Below are positions 16,585 to 25,252 of a stretch of DNA of 55,824 nucleotides, piece by piece. Below the pieces are notes generated by a model. The model did no database searches. It had not been told where the DNA came from and worked only from the letters and a program-made list of their open reading frames with translations. The first letter of the stretch is position 1. Each line of letters begins with the position of its first letter. The stretch is from UBA993 sp964485855. Its GTDB lineage: Bacteria; Bacillota; Dethiobacteria; DTU022. A program made the translations under genes and the position numbers. The stretch is from assembly GCA_964485855.1 (NCBI GenBank), contig CAZAKI010000012.1, forward strand, positions 1 to 55,824, read 5' to 3'.

Positions 16585-17589
16585 TTAGTTTTCAAGCATA
16601 TCCTGGACATAAGCCGGGGGGATCCAAAGTAGATCATTAGCGATAAGCTGCAGTGGGTTAACCGGAAGTTGGTTGATATTCACTTCCCAGTGCAGATGTG
16701 GTCCATTGGCATAGCCGGTCATACCGACAGTTCCCAGTTGTTCCCCCCGCTCGATTTTTTGACCTGATTGGACTGTAATGGTCTCCAGATGCATATAGGT
16801 GCTTGATAAATTCAAACCATGATCGACTATTACCGTGTTGCCGCCTGAAAGCAGATACTCGGCCAACCTCACGATACCGCTGTTTGGTGCGACAACCGGC
16901 GTGCCTTCATCCGCGGCCAGATCAATGCCGTTGTGCCGTCGCGGCGGATTGTTGTTGATATACCTGATCGCTGCATACTCTGATGATACCCTGGCTTCAA
17001 GCGGGCTGATAAATTTTTGCAGCCATAGCGGTTTAAGCTCACTCGTTTCCCTGGCGATACGAACTTTTTCCCGATCTTCTGCCAGGCGTTCGGCAGTCCA
17101 ACCGGCAGTAGCGCTTGGTGGTACGTTAAAGTAAGCAACCTGGAATTCTTTTTTACCGATACTGATTGTAGCCCTGGCCAGGTTAGTTTGGGCTGAAGAA
17201 TCATTCGCTTTGATTGCCACTTCGTATTCACCGGGAATAGTGTCATAGCTGATGCCGATCAACGCATAAAAGTTACCTGCAACCCGGTATTGGGAAGAAC
17301 AGCTGCCGGGGAAGTCAAATTGCAGCGAAACCGGTAGGCTGTTCTCCAGGGGAGCAGCTTCGATTACCAGAAAATCACCGGGTGCCGGGTTTTCCGGAAA
17401 AAAGTAGATGATTGTCTCCTGGTTGTTTAGCGAGCCTGCAGCCGGTTTACTTTGCAGCAGGGCGAGCTGATCTTTGGCAGCGTTGTCAGGATTGTTTCCG
17501 GTGATGCTGATCAACATGAAGGCGCAAACAACCATAATCACTGATAATGCAGGAATGAAAAGACTTTTTAACTTTTTAGATCCCATCAT
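16585..17589 (-). CDS. Membrane-anchored M23 (LytM-type) zinc metallopeptidase
   Basis: A 334-aa protein with an N-terminal signal anchor (about 8-30, strongly hydrophobic), a beta-rich middle that looks like an Ig-type domain (about 60-150), and a C-terminal peptidase M23 domain (about 210-320). The zinc ligands are recognisable: the first motif is RHNGIDLAADEGTPVVAPNSG and the second GPHLHWEV. It should act outside the membrane, cleaving peptidoglycan cross-links or activating an amidase during growth or sporulation. The gene stands alone on the reverse strand between the transaldolase and the aminotransferase. Confidence 0.88.
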   Translation of the reverse strand: MMGSKKLKSLFIPALSVIMVVCAFMLISITGNNPDNAAKDQLALLQSKPAAGSLNNQETIIYFFPENPAPGDFLVIEAAPLENSLPVSLQFDFPGSCSSQYRVAGNFYALIGISYDTIPGEYEVAIKANDSSAQTNLARATISIGKKEFQVAYFNVPPSATAGWTAERLAEDREKVRIARETSELKPLWLQKFISPLEARVSSEYAAIRYINNNPPRRHNGIDLAADEGTPVVAPNSGIVRLAEYLLSGGNTVIVDHGLNLSSTYMHLETITVQSGQKIERGEQLGTVGMTGYANGPHLHWEVNINQLPVNPLQLIANDLLWIPPAYVQDMLEN

Positions 17590-17612
17590 TGACCTTCCAG
17601 CGGTTTAATTGC

Positions 17613-18272
17613 TTAAATCTTTTTACGGTTGGCCTCTGCTTTTTGCCAGTCATGAAGAAAGCTTTCAATCCCGGCATCGGTCAGTGGATGCTTAAACATC
17701 TGTTTTAAAACCTTAAAAGGCATTGTGGCAATATGAGCGCCAACCAGGGCAACGGCCGGTACATGTTCCGGGTGACGAATACTGGCGGCAATTACTTCGG
17801 TTTCAAGATCATGAAGATCAATTAGATCAACAATATCCCTGACCAGGTCAACCCCCCGGTGTCCGATGTCATCAAGGCGACCGATAAAGGGGCTAACATA
17901 GGCTGCTCCAGCCCTGGCAGCCAGCAAAGCCTGATTAACCGAAAAGATCAATGTTACATTGACCTTGATACCTTCTTTTGAAACGGTTTTTGTTGCCTGC
18001 ATACCTTCAGGTGTAATCGGAATCTTAACAACTACATTTTTATGAACTGCTGCCAGTTTTCGCGCTTCGCTAACCATCCCTTCATAATCAAGCGATATTA
18101 CTTCAGCACTGACCGGGCCGTTAACCAGGTCGCAGATCTCGGGCAGAATCGCATTAAAGCTTTTTTCTTCACGGGCGGCAAGCGAGGGGTTGGTGGTCAC
18201 TCCACAGATTACACCCCACTGCACTGCCTGACGAATTTCATCCACATTGGCCGTATCAAGATATAATTTCAT
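17613..18272 (-). CDS. fsa: Small transaldolase / fructose-6-phosphate aldolase (MipB/TalC family)
   Basis: A 219-aa TIM-barrel class I aldolase of the short transaldolase group. Family marks are MKLYLDTANVDEIRQAV, GVTTNPSL, VVVKIPITPEGMQA with the Schiff-base lysine (about 84), and AAYVSPFIGRLDDIG. Members either transfer dihydroxyacetone units in the pentose-phosphate cycle or cleave fructose 6-phosphate. The length fits the Firmicute transaldolases (about 215 aa). GGAGGG lies upstream of the ATG. The choice between the two activities cannot be made safely here. Confidence 0.93.
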   Translation of the reverse strand: MKLYLDTANVDEIRQAVQWGVICGVTTNPSLAAREEKSFNAILPEICDLVNGPVSAEVISLDYEGMVSEARKLAAVHKNVVVKIPITPEGMQATKTVSKEGIKVNVTLIFSVNQALLAARAGAAYVSPFIGRLDDIGHRGVDLVRDIVDLIDLHDLETEVIAASIRHPEHVPAVALVGAHIATMPFKVLKQMFKHPLTDAGIESFLHDWQKAEANRKKI

Positions 18273-18379
18273 TTTAAACCCTCCGTATAATTATTCTTTA
18301 TAGCTTCATTGTTAATTATACCTGAATCATAACAATAATGCCTGTCCGATTGTTCAACCCTTTGTGAAACCTTACCTTA

Positions 18380-18408
18380 TTGCCAGTGAAGGGTGTGGCT
18401 GTTAGAAT
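18380..18408 (+). promoter_or_regulatory. Promoter of CoA-transferase/GNAT gene
   Basis: TTGCCA (18380-18385), a 17-nt spacer and TAGAAT (18403-18408) lie in the 150-bp divergent gap to the transaldolase, about 20 nt before the start codon. Confidence 0.6.
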
Positions 18409-18431
18409 GAAGCGAGAGAAGGTGCATGGTG

Positions 18432-20309
18432 ATGAAAAAAGACGATAATTTGGAGGCACTTTATCCGGAAAAGGTAGCCAATGAGGAGACAATTTTCAGC
18501 AAGATTAGGGCAGGCGATCGAATCTTTATTGCCACCGGCTGCGCTGAACCTCAACAGCTGGTCAAGATGCTGGCCGCATATGTTGAATCACATCCGAAAG
18601 CGTTTTTTGATGCAGAAATACTGCATGTCTGGACTCTTGGGGTTGCCCCTTACAGTGATGAAAAATTAAAAAATAATTTCCGCCAGAACTCATTTTTCAT
18701 CAGCCACCTGACCCGTGAGGCGGTAAACGAAGGGGCTGCCGACTACACTCCGATCTTCTTATCAGAAGTGCCGGAACTGTTTCGCCGCCGCCAGGTACAG
18801 GTTGATGTTGCCCTGGTTCAGGTGTCTCCTCCCGATGAACATGGTTATTGCAGCCTTGGCGTCAGTATTGATATAACCAGGGCAGCCGTAGAAAATGCCA
18901 AGCTGGTTATTGCCCAGGTTAACGCACAGATGCCAAGGGTTCATGGAGATACTTTTATCCATAGCTCTAAAATCGATTATCTTGTTCCTTATAACGAACC
19001 ACTATTAGAATACAAGCAGCCAAGACTTGATCCGGTCACTATTGAAAAAATTGGCCATTATGCGGCCAGAATCATCGAGGACGGAGACACAATCCAGGTT
19101 GGTTACGGTAGTGTGCCGAACGGAATCCTGGCTTATTTGGGAGAAAAAAAACAGCTTGGAGTTCATACCGAGATGCTCGGTGACGGGCTGGTTGAGCTGA
19201 TGGAAAAAGGGGTAATTGACAACAGCCTAAAAAAGCGCAATCGCGGCAAGCTGGTTGCTTCATTCTGCATGGGCACCAAGAAGACTTATGACTTTCTCGA
19301 TGACAATCCGGCAGTGCTGTTTAAAGAAATTGACTACACTAACAGCCCACTGGTCATTGCCGGGCATGAACGGATGACGGCGATCAACAGCGCCCTGGAA
19401 ATAGATTTGAGCGGCCAGGCTTCTGCTGAATCTCTTGGCAGCACTTTTTATAGCGGGATAGGCGGTCAGGCAAATTTCATGCGTGGTGCAGTGCTTGCCA
19501 GGGAGGGTAAAAATATCCTGGCCCTACAATCGACGACAAGGAATGACCAAAACTCAAGAATTGTTCCCGCCCTGAAAGAAGGAGCCGGGGTAACCCTAAC
19601 CAGGGGAGATCTGTACTACGTAGTAACCGAATATGGTATTGCCTACCTGCATGGTAAAAATATCCGGGAAAGAGCGATGTCCCTGATTGCTATTGCACAT
19701 CCAAAATTCAGACCCTGGCTGATTGAAGAGGCCCGTAAACGCAACCTAATTTATCCGGATCAGGCTTTTTTACCGGGCGAGAGAGGGGAGTATCCGGAAC
19801 ATCTTGAAACATACCGGACAACCAGGCAGGGTGTGCAGCTTTTGCTACGGCCGGTTAAGATCAGCGATGAACCGCTGATTAAAGATTTTTACTACAGCCT
19901 CTCTGATAAGAGTATCTACCGCCGTTTTTTATCCATGCGGCGCCACTTGCCGCACGCCGAACTGCAAAAGCATTTTGTGATTATTGATTATACCCGGGAA
20001 ATGGCTATTCTGGCGGTTAGATCCATCCAGGGTAAGGATCTGGTTGCCGGTCTTGCCCAGTACTGCAGCGGCGAAGATAGCCTGACGGCAGAAATATCGA
20101 TCGTGGTGCGCGATGATTCCCAGAGTAAGGGTATTGGATTCGAGCTGCTCACCTATCTAGTCGGTGTAGCCAAAAACCAGGGGTTACATACCCTGACAGC
20201 GGATATCTTGCCCGATAATTTACCGGTGTTCCGGTTGATCGAGAAACTGGGCTTGAAGTATGAACGTAAGTGGGATAGCGGGTTAATTCACATCATTATC
20301 TATCTATAA
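18432..20309 (+). CDS. Acetyl-CoA hydrolase/CoA-transferase fused to GNAT acetyltransferase
   Basis: A 625-aa two-domain protein. Residues 1 to about 440 are an acetyl-CoA hydrolase/4-hydroxybutyrate CoA-transferase-type domain, with VQVSPPDEHGYCSLGVSIDIT, QVGYGSVPNGI, GGQANFMRGA and VTEYGIAYLHGKNIRERA. About 465-625 is a GNAT domain (RPVKISDEPLIKDFYYSLS, SIVVRDDSQSKGIGFELL with the acetyl-CoA loop). The CoA-transferase would exchange CoA between acyl-CoA and acetate; the GNAT part could acetylate a lysine on this or another protein. Such fusions occur in anaerobes. The ATG at 18432 is preferred over one at 18426 because AAGGTG then sits 7 nt upstream. Confidence 0.88.
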   Translation: MKKDDNLEALYPEKVANEETIFSKIRAGDRIFIATGCAEPQQLVKMLAAYVESHPKAFFDAEILHVWTLGVAPYSDEKLKNNFRQNSFFISHLTREAVNEGAADYTPIFLSEVPELFRRRQVQVDVALVQVSPPDEHGYCSLGVSIDITRAAVENAKLVIAQVNAQMPRVHGDTFIHSSKIDYLVPYNEPLLEYKQPRLDPVTIEKIGHYAARIIEDGDTIQVGYGSVPNGILAYLGEKKQLGVHTEMLGDGLVELMEKGVIDNSLKKRNRGKLVASFCMGTKKTYDFLDDNPAVLFKEIDYTNSPLVIAGHERMTAINSALEIDLSGQASAESLGSTFYSGIGGQANFMRGAVLAREGKNILALQSTTRNDQNSRIVPALKEGAGVTLTRGDLYYVVTEYGIAYLHGKNIRERAMSLIAIAHPKFRPWLIEEARKRNLIYPDQAFLPGERGEYPEHLETYRTTRQGVQLLLRPVKISDEPLIKDFYYSLSDKSIYRRFLSMRRHLPHAELQKHFVIIDYTREMAILAVRSIQGKDLVAGLAQYCSGEDSLTAEISIVVRDDSQSKGIGFELLTYLVGVAKNQGLHTLTADILPDNLPVFRLIEKLGLKYERKWDSGLIHIIIYL

Positions 20310-20355
20310 GCTAGAGTGTCACGGATATGCTAACTACCGGTTAAGAACCGGGTTC

Positions 20356-20372
20356 GAAGGGAAGTAATTTAT
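20356..20372 (+). promoter_or_regulatory. Ribosome site and probable non-canonical ATT start
   Basis: GAAGGG (20356-20361) precedes ATT (20367-20369) by 5 nt. The frame is open from 20334, and the residues between here and the first usual start (GTG, 20460) look like authentic protein. ATT is a rare but known start (infC). The alternative is CTG at 20373. Confidence 0.4.
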
Positions 20373-21362
20373 CTGCCTCCAGCGGCTTTTAAGATCAGGG
20401 AAGAAAGCTTCCAATCTTTTTTTAATTATTACGAACAACATCCTGCATTAAAGTGGCCGGTGGTCTTCAGTTTACCTTTCTGGTTACAAACCTGGTGGGA
20501 GCATCTGGGGGGTGGAACCACACCGCTGCTGCTTTCTGTCTGGGCTGATCACCGCTTGCTGGGGCTGGCACCTCTAATGATCCAGGACAACGATTTAAGA
20601 TTGCTGGGTAGTCCCGATGTATGCGATTATCTTGATTTTATTACGGTTCCGGGGTGTGAACGTTATTTTTTCGAAGCCTTACTGCCGGCCCTGGCAGAAA
20701 AAAAACTAACCGGGATAAACTTCTTTAGTCAGCATCCTGCTGCCACCATTTTTAAAGGTTTTTTTAGCGGGGAACCGCTTAAACCCTGGCGGGGTTCGTT
20801 TAAAAGGGAAAATGAAACAGCAGAGTTAATCCTTCCAACCAGTTGGGAAGCATACCTGGCTCTGCTTTCCAAAAAACAGCGTCATGAAGTCAGGCGCAAG
20901 ATCAGGAAACTGGAACACGAGACAAAGTGTTTTTGCTTTAAGCAGTTGGAAGAAATAAATGAGATTGTTGCTTTCCTGCCTCATTTTTTTTCACTATTTT
21001 TACAAAACCAGGAGAAGACACATTTTTTTAATCCGGAGATTAAGGATTTTTTTCACAACCTGGTCCTGGCGGCGGCGAAAGCAGGAATGGCCCGTTTCGG
21101 AGTGCTCGAGGTAGACGGTTATGCCGTCGCTGCTGTTTTGTATTTTGATTATTTAGAGCGGGTCTACCTTTACAACAGTGGTTATGACCCTGATTATGCT
21201 CCCCTTAGTGTTGGTCTGCTCTCGAAGATTTTTTCGATCCGGAAAAGTATCGATAGTGGGAAGCGGGTGTTCGATTTCCTGAAGGGGCCGGAAATTTATA
21301 AGCATCGCCTTGGAGGTAAAACGGTGCCAATTTATGAGGTTACATTGTTTAATCAAGATTAA
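20367..21362 (+). CDS. FemAB/BioF2-like GNAT acyltransferase
   Basis: A protein of about 331 aa (300 if the GTG at 20460 is used) of the BioF2-like/CelD acetyltransferase group, related to FemAB peptidyl-transferases. The N-terminal lobe has PFWLQTWWEHLGGG and LLGLAPLMIQDNDLRLLGS; the C-terminal lobe has KKQRHEVRRKIRKLEHE and ends in FDFLKGPEIYKHRLGG. Such enzymes put acyl or aminoacyl groups on sugars or cell-envelope molecules. The motif around WW normally sits some 30-40 residues in, so the upstream extension is likely real. It lies 14 nt before an MshA-like glycosyltransferase and probably modifies the same product. Confidence 0.78.
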   Translation: MYLPPAAFKIREESFQSFFNYYEQHPALKWPVVFSLPFWLQTWWEHLGGGTTPLLLSVWADHRLLGLAPLMIQDNDLRLLGSPDVCDYLDFITVPGCERYFFEALLPALAEKKLTGINFFSQHPAATIFKGFFSGEPLKPWRGSFKRENETAELILPTSWEAYLALLSKKQRHEVRRKIRKLEHETKCFCFKQLEEINEIVAFLPHFFSLFLQNQEKTHFFNPEIKDFFHNLVLAAAKAGMARFGVLEVDGYAVAAVLYFDYLERVYLYNSGYDPDYAPLSVGLLSKIFSIRKSIDSGKRVFDFLKGPEIYKHRLGGKTVPIYEVTLFNQD

Positions 21363-21376
21363 CTTGGAGGTTAAAG

Positions 21377-22594
21377 ATGCGCAAACAGCTGAAGTTCGCG
21401 ATCTTAAGCATCCACAGTTCACCAGTTGGTCTACTGGGAACAAAAGATACGGGCGGGATGAGCACCTATCTGCTCGGCTTATCAAGGGCCCTTGCTGATA
21501 ACGGTCACCAGGTAGATATTTATACCAGGGCCACTACAGGAATTAACAACAGCATCACCACTCTTTATCCTAATGTTCGCCTGATCTTGATTGCCGATGG
21601 TCTGGGTTCGCTAACGAAATACGCACTGCGGAACCATGCCGGTTCAATAGCCGATCGGATTAAAGCGTTTTGGCAGCAGGGTCAGCTGCAATATGATCTT
21701 CTTTTCAGCCACTACTGGATTTCCGGCCTGGTTGGCTGCCATTTGAAGTTAAAGTGCGGGCTTCCTCATCTATTGATGTTCCATACCTTAGGTCGGGCAA
21801 AAAATGAACTGTGTTCCGGGGAAAGCGAGCCGCCGATCCGTTTGCAGGCAGAAGAAGAATTAGCCGGCAGCGCCGATCTTCTGGTCGTGGCTGCACAGTC
21901 TGAACGGCAGAGAATGCTGGAATATTTCAGATTGAAACCGGAAAAAATTCAGGTGGTGACGGCAGGCATCGATCGCGCTATTTTCAGCTCTCTGGACCAT
22001 AGAGCTGCTAATCATAGCTTAGACCTCGGTAGCGATCAGCTTATCCTGGCAGTTGGCCGACTGGAACCGGTTAAAGGCTTTGATCTGCTCCTGGAAGCTG
22101 CCGCCTTAATCAAGCCCGCTGCTTTTAAAGCAGTGATCGTCGGCGGGGATCAGCGGGATAGACATTTTGAAGCTGCTTTGAAGCAAAAGGCAGCCCGGCT
22201 TAATCTCAATGCGCAATTATTATTTGCCGGACCGGTGGACTATGCAAACCTGCCTGATTATTATCGTGCAGCGGCAGTTACCGTTATCCCGTCTTGTTAC
22301 GAAAGTTTTGGCCTGGTTGCTCTCGAATCGCTGTCCTGCGGGACACCTGTAATTGCCGGACCGGTAGGGGTGATCCCGGAACTGGCGGCAATTCCAGGCA
22401 GTGAAAGCTATGTTCACCTGATTGCAAACCGTAGCCCTAAGCTCTGGGCGGAGAAAATTCGCGAGCTGATTAATAAAGCACCATGGACTGGATCAGAGAC
22501 CTATTTAGACGATCTGTTTGCTATCTACAACTGGACCGCTGCCGCAAAGCGCTTGACGGATATCATCCACACGCTAAATGAAGATCAGTTATAA
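21377..22594 (+). CDS. Family 4 glycosyltransferase, MshA-like
   Basis: A 405-aa GT-B retaining transferase. The N-terminal block LSIHSSPVGLLGTKDTGGMS, the following ALADNGHQVDIYTRATTG, FSHYWISGLVG and MFHTLGRAKNEL closely follow the pattern I know from actinobacterial MshA (UDP-GlcNAc:inositol-phosphate transferase) and the related sucrose-phosphate synthases. The C-terminal nucleotide-sugar site is ESFGLVALESLSCGTPVIAG with the EX7E motif (about 305-325). GGAGG lies 10 nt before the ATG. With a deacetylase and inositol-1-phosphate synthase downstream, the likely acceptor is inositol phosphate. This is inference from motif and context. Confidence 0.85.
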   Translation: MRKQLKFAILSIHSSPVGLLGTKDTGGMSTYLLGLSRALADNGHQVDIYTRATTGINNSITTLYPNVRLILIADGLGSLTKYALRNHAGSIADRIKAFWQQGQLQYDLLFSHYWISGLVGCHLKLKCGLPHLLMFHTLGRAKNELCSGESEPPIRLQAEEELAGSADLLVVAAQSERQRMLEYFRLKPEKIQVVTAGIDRAIFSSLDHRAANHSLDLGSDQLILAVGRLEPVKGFDLLLEAAALIKPAAFKAVIVGGDQRDRHFEAALKQKAARLNLNAQLLFAGPVDYANLPDYYRAAAVTVIPSCYESFGLVALESLSCGTPVIAGPVGVIPELAAIPGSESYVHLIANRSPKLWAEKIRELINKAPWTGSETYLDDLFAIYNWTAAAKRLTDIIHTLNEDQL

Positions 22595-22633
22595 TTGTAG
22601 TGAACTTAAGGTTATCCAGAAGGAGAGGGTTAG

Positions 22634-23332
22634 GTGGTTGAAAAAAAAGCGGATCTGTTGATTATCTCTCCCCACCCCGATGATGCTGAATTCGGAGCTT
22701 CGGGGTCCGTCGCAAGATGGGTCAAAGAGGGTAGAATAGTAGTGTATGTTATTTGTACTGGAGGCGAGAAAGGAACCAGCGATCTGACCGTGAAGCCCCG
22801 GGAGCTGGCGCAAACCAGGATGAAAGAGCAGCAGGCTGCCGCCGATTTGCTCGGAGTGAAAGAAGTTGTTTTTTTAGGTTATGAAGATCAAACTCTGGAA
22901 GATACGCCTCAGTTCAGGAAAGAAATAGTGCGCTGGATTCGCACGTACAGACCGGACACCCTGGTTACCGCCGATCCTTATCGTCGGTATATCTGGCATC
23001 GCGATCACCGCATAACAGGTCAGGTTGTCCTTGATGCCGCTTTTCCCTATGCCCGTGACCACCTGGCCTATCCCGATCTTTATGCAGAAGGGCTGATGCC
23101 TCATAAGGTTAAAGAAATACTGCTTTGGGCCAGCGAGGATCCCAATTATTATTCGGACATCAGCGCTACTTTTGAAGCGAAACTGGCTGCCCTGCGCTGT
23201 CACGAAAGCCAGACTGGTGGCCATCATTTCCCTTCGATTCAGCAGTGGCTGCGACAGCGTGCTGAAGATGCCGCCCGCGATCAGGATTTTGCCCTGGCCG
23301 AAGCTTTTCACCGGGTTGAGATCCCATGGTAG
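22634..23332 (+). CDS. PIG-L family N-acetylglucosamine deacetylase (MshB/BshB-like)
   Basis: A 232-aa zinc deacetylase of the PIG-L/LmbE family. The zinc and catalytic motif is SPHPDDAEFGASG near the N-terminus (His and Asp-Asp), with a third ligand in YIWHRDHRITGQVVLDA (about 120). The family removes the acetyl group from GlcNAc attached to inositol (MshB), malate (BshB) or lipid. By length it is nearer to BshB than to MshB. It follows the MshA-like transferase by 39 nt with AAGGAGAGGG. GTG is the start. The gene ends in TAG, and the next in-frame stop is about 55 codons away, so read-through by a pyrrolysine tRNA would visibly lengthen it. Confidence 0.88.
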   Translation: MVEKKADLLIISPHPDDAEFGASGSVARWVKEGRIVVYVICTGGEKGTSDLTVKPRELAQTRMKEQQAAADLLGVKEVVFLGYEDQTLEDTPQFRKEIVRWIRTYRPDTLVTADPYRRYIWHRDHRITGQVVLDAAFPYARDHLAYPDLYAEGLMPHKVKEILLWASEDPNYYSDISATFEAKLAALRCHESQTGGHHFPSIQQWLRQRAEDAARDQDFALAEAFHRVEIPW

Positions 23333-23353
23333 ACGGATCCTTCCGGATTGAAC

Positions 23354-24004
23354 TTAACTCCAGGTTACATCTCCGCATCTGGCTTGATCACGATTCTTGC
23401 TTTTAAAATCAGTGATCAGCTTGCGTTCTTTCCCCACAGTAGTTGGCTCACCGTGGCCGGGAAGAATCACGGTATCATCAGCCAGGGGAAGAATTTTGGC
23501 TTCAATTGATTTGCAAATAGTTTTAAAATCATTGGCAGAAGCTGTTTTACCCGGTCCGTTTGGGAAGATAGTATCACCGGAAAGCAGGTATTTGCCAATC
23601 TTTAAGCAGATGCTTCCCCTGGTGTGACCGGGAGTATGTAGAATCGTAATGGACTGCCTGCCACACTGAATTGTATCGCCTTCTTCCAGCAACCGGTCAG
23701 CTTTAAGCGGGAGAAGATCTTTGTCTTCACGGTGCACGGCGAGGGGTGATTTCAGCTTCTCTTTAATCTCTTCCAGGACCAGGGTATGATCAGCATGACC
23801 ATGAGTAATGATGATCCAGGACACATTAATGCCGCTTAGTTTTTCCAGGATCGCTTCGGCATTCCCGGGTGCATCGATCAGCAGCCCTTCCGCCGATAGC
23901 GGACAGATTACAAGGTAAGCGTTGGTGCCGAAAGGGTCGCTCTCAAGACGATAAATTAGTACTGAATCAACCGCTCCAACTTGCTCGATTTTATTTCTCA
24001 TCAT
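23354..24004 (-). CDS. MBL-fold hydrolase (glyoxalase II-like)
   Basis: A 216-aa metallo-beta-lactamase-fold protein. Metal ligands are seen in THGHADHT (about 70), TPGHTRGS (about 137), SGDTIF and LPGHGEPT. The order is typical of glyoxalase II-like thioesterases and related hydrolases. The start at 24004 (or 24001) is chosen because GGAG sits 5-8 nt upstream; a longer frame to 24070 has no such site. It converges on the PIG-L gene and is divergent to the inositol-phosphate synthase. A link to thiol metabolism is possible but is only suggested by position. Confidence 0.85.
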   Translation of the reverse strand: MMRNKIEQVGAVDSVLIYRLESDPFGTNAYLVICPLSAEGLLIDAPGNAEAILEKLSGINVSWIIITHGHADHTLVLEEIKEKLKSPLAVHREDKDLLPLKADRLLEEGDTIQCGRQSITILHTPGHTRGSICLKIGKYLLSGDTIFPNGPGKTASANDFKTICKSIEAKILPLADDTVILPGHGEPTTVGKERKLITDFKSKNRDQARCGDVTWS

Positions 24005-24063
24005 GATCACTCCAGCTTTTTTTAAAATTATATCATGGCAAATTGAGGATTGATGTAAATTGT

Positions 24064-24092
24064 TTCCCAATTCAGCTGCTTTCGGTTATAAT
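24064..24092 (+). promoter_or_regulatory. Promoter of inositol-1-phosphate synthase
   Basis: A perfect TATAAT (24087-24092) is preceded at 17 nt by a weak -35 box, TTCCCA (24064-24069). It lies 54 nt before the ATG, in the divergent gap to the MBL gene. Confidence 0.5.
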
Positions 24093-24145
24093 GTTTTTTG
24101 GGTTTAGGGCAAAAAACTTGCAAAGCAGGAAGAAGGAAAATATTC

Positions 24146-25240
24146 ATGACTAAAATAAAAGTGGCTATAATCGGCATCGGTAACTGTGCCTCTGCACTGA
24201 TTCAGGGGATTTATTACTATCGTAAAATTAACCGGGAAGAGGCAATCGGCTTGATGCATTGGTCCATTGGCGGCTACCGTCCAGGCGATATTGAAGTATG
24301 CGCCGCCTTAGATGTTGACAGCCGTAAGGTAGGCCGTGATTTGAATAAAGCAGTATTTGCCCCACCGAACTGTGCCACAGTGTTCTGCCCTGATTTACCT
24401 CATTCCGGTGTTAAGGTTAAGATGGGCCGGGTCTTGGATGGAATATCCGACCATATGCTGGAACATGATCCGGCCTACAGTTTTCAGTTATCTCCGGAGC
24501 AGGAAGCCGATCAGGCGCAGGTAGTAAAGATCCTGCGGGATTCGCAAGCGGAGATCCTCCTGAACTACCTGCCGGCCGGTTCCGAGGAAGCGACCCGGTT
24601 TTATGCCAATTGTGCCCTTGAGGCCGGGGTGGCTTTTATTAATAATATTCCGGTTTTTATCGCCAGTGACCCTTCCTGGGCGGCTCGCTTTGCCGAGCAG
24701 AAGATCCCGGTTATCGGGGATGATATTAAATCACAGATGGGGGCAACAATTATCCATCGAGCCCTGGCTGAACTTTTTAATCGCCGCGGGGTTGCGCTTG
24801 ATCGCTCTTACCAGCTTAACACCGGTGGTAATACTGATTTTTTGAATATGACCAATCATCGCCGCCTTGCTTCCAAACGAATTTCCAAGACAGAAGCGGT
24901 TCAATCGGCAGCGGTAAAAAGGTTGGCCGATCGTGATATTCATATCGGACCGAGTGATTATGTGGCCTGGCAAAAAGACAACAAGGTTTGTTTTCTGCGC
25001 ATGGAGGGTCAGATTTTCGGTAATGTGCCGATTAACCTGGAAATGCGACTCAGCGTAGAGGATTCTCCCAATTCAGCCGGCATTTCCATCGATGCCATCC
25101 GCTGTTGCAAGCTGGCCCTGGAGCGAGGAATCGGTGGTGTTCTCGAAGGTCCTTCGGCCTATTTCTCCAAGCATCCGCCAGTCCAATACCCCGATCACCA
25201 GGCTTACCAGCTGACCGAGGATTTTATCGCTGGCAAATAA
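24146..25240 (+). CDS. ino1: myo-Inositol-1-phosphate synthase (Ino1)
   Basis: A 364-aa NAD-dependent isomerase that turns glucose 6-phosphate into 1L-myo-inositol 1-phosphate. The Rossmann motif IGIGNCASALIQGIYYY opens the protein. Further marks are NYLPAGSEEATRFYANCALE, GDDIKSQMGATIIHRALAELF (with the catalytic lysine region) and NTGGNTDFLNM. Length and motifs fit the short prokaryotic (actinobacterial/archaeal) type rather than the long eukaryotic enzyme. The ATG at 24146 has AGAAGGA upstream; the longer frame from 24098 adds an unrelated start. Ino1 is uncommon in Firmicutes and supplies exactly the acceptor that an MshA-type transferase needs. Confidence 0.92.
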   Translation: MTKIKVAIIGIGNCASALIQGIYYYRKINREEAIGLMHWSIGGYRPGDIEVCAALDVDSRKVGRDLNKAVFAPPNCATVFCPDLPHSGVKVKMGRVLDGISDHMLEHDPAYSFQLSPEQEADQAQVVKILRDSQAEILLNYLPAGSEEATRFYANCALEAGVAFINNIPVFIASDPSWAARFAEQKIPVIGDDIKSQMGATIIHRALAELFNRRGVALDRSYQLNTGGNTDFLNMTNHRRLASKRISKTEAVQSAAVKRLADRDIHIGPSDYVAWQKDNKVCFLRMEGQIFGNVPINLEMRLSVEDSPNSAGISIDAIRCCKLALERGIGGVLEGPSAYFSKHPPVQYPDHQAYQLTEDFIAGK

Positions 25241-25252
25241 ACCTCCATTCAG

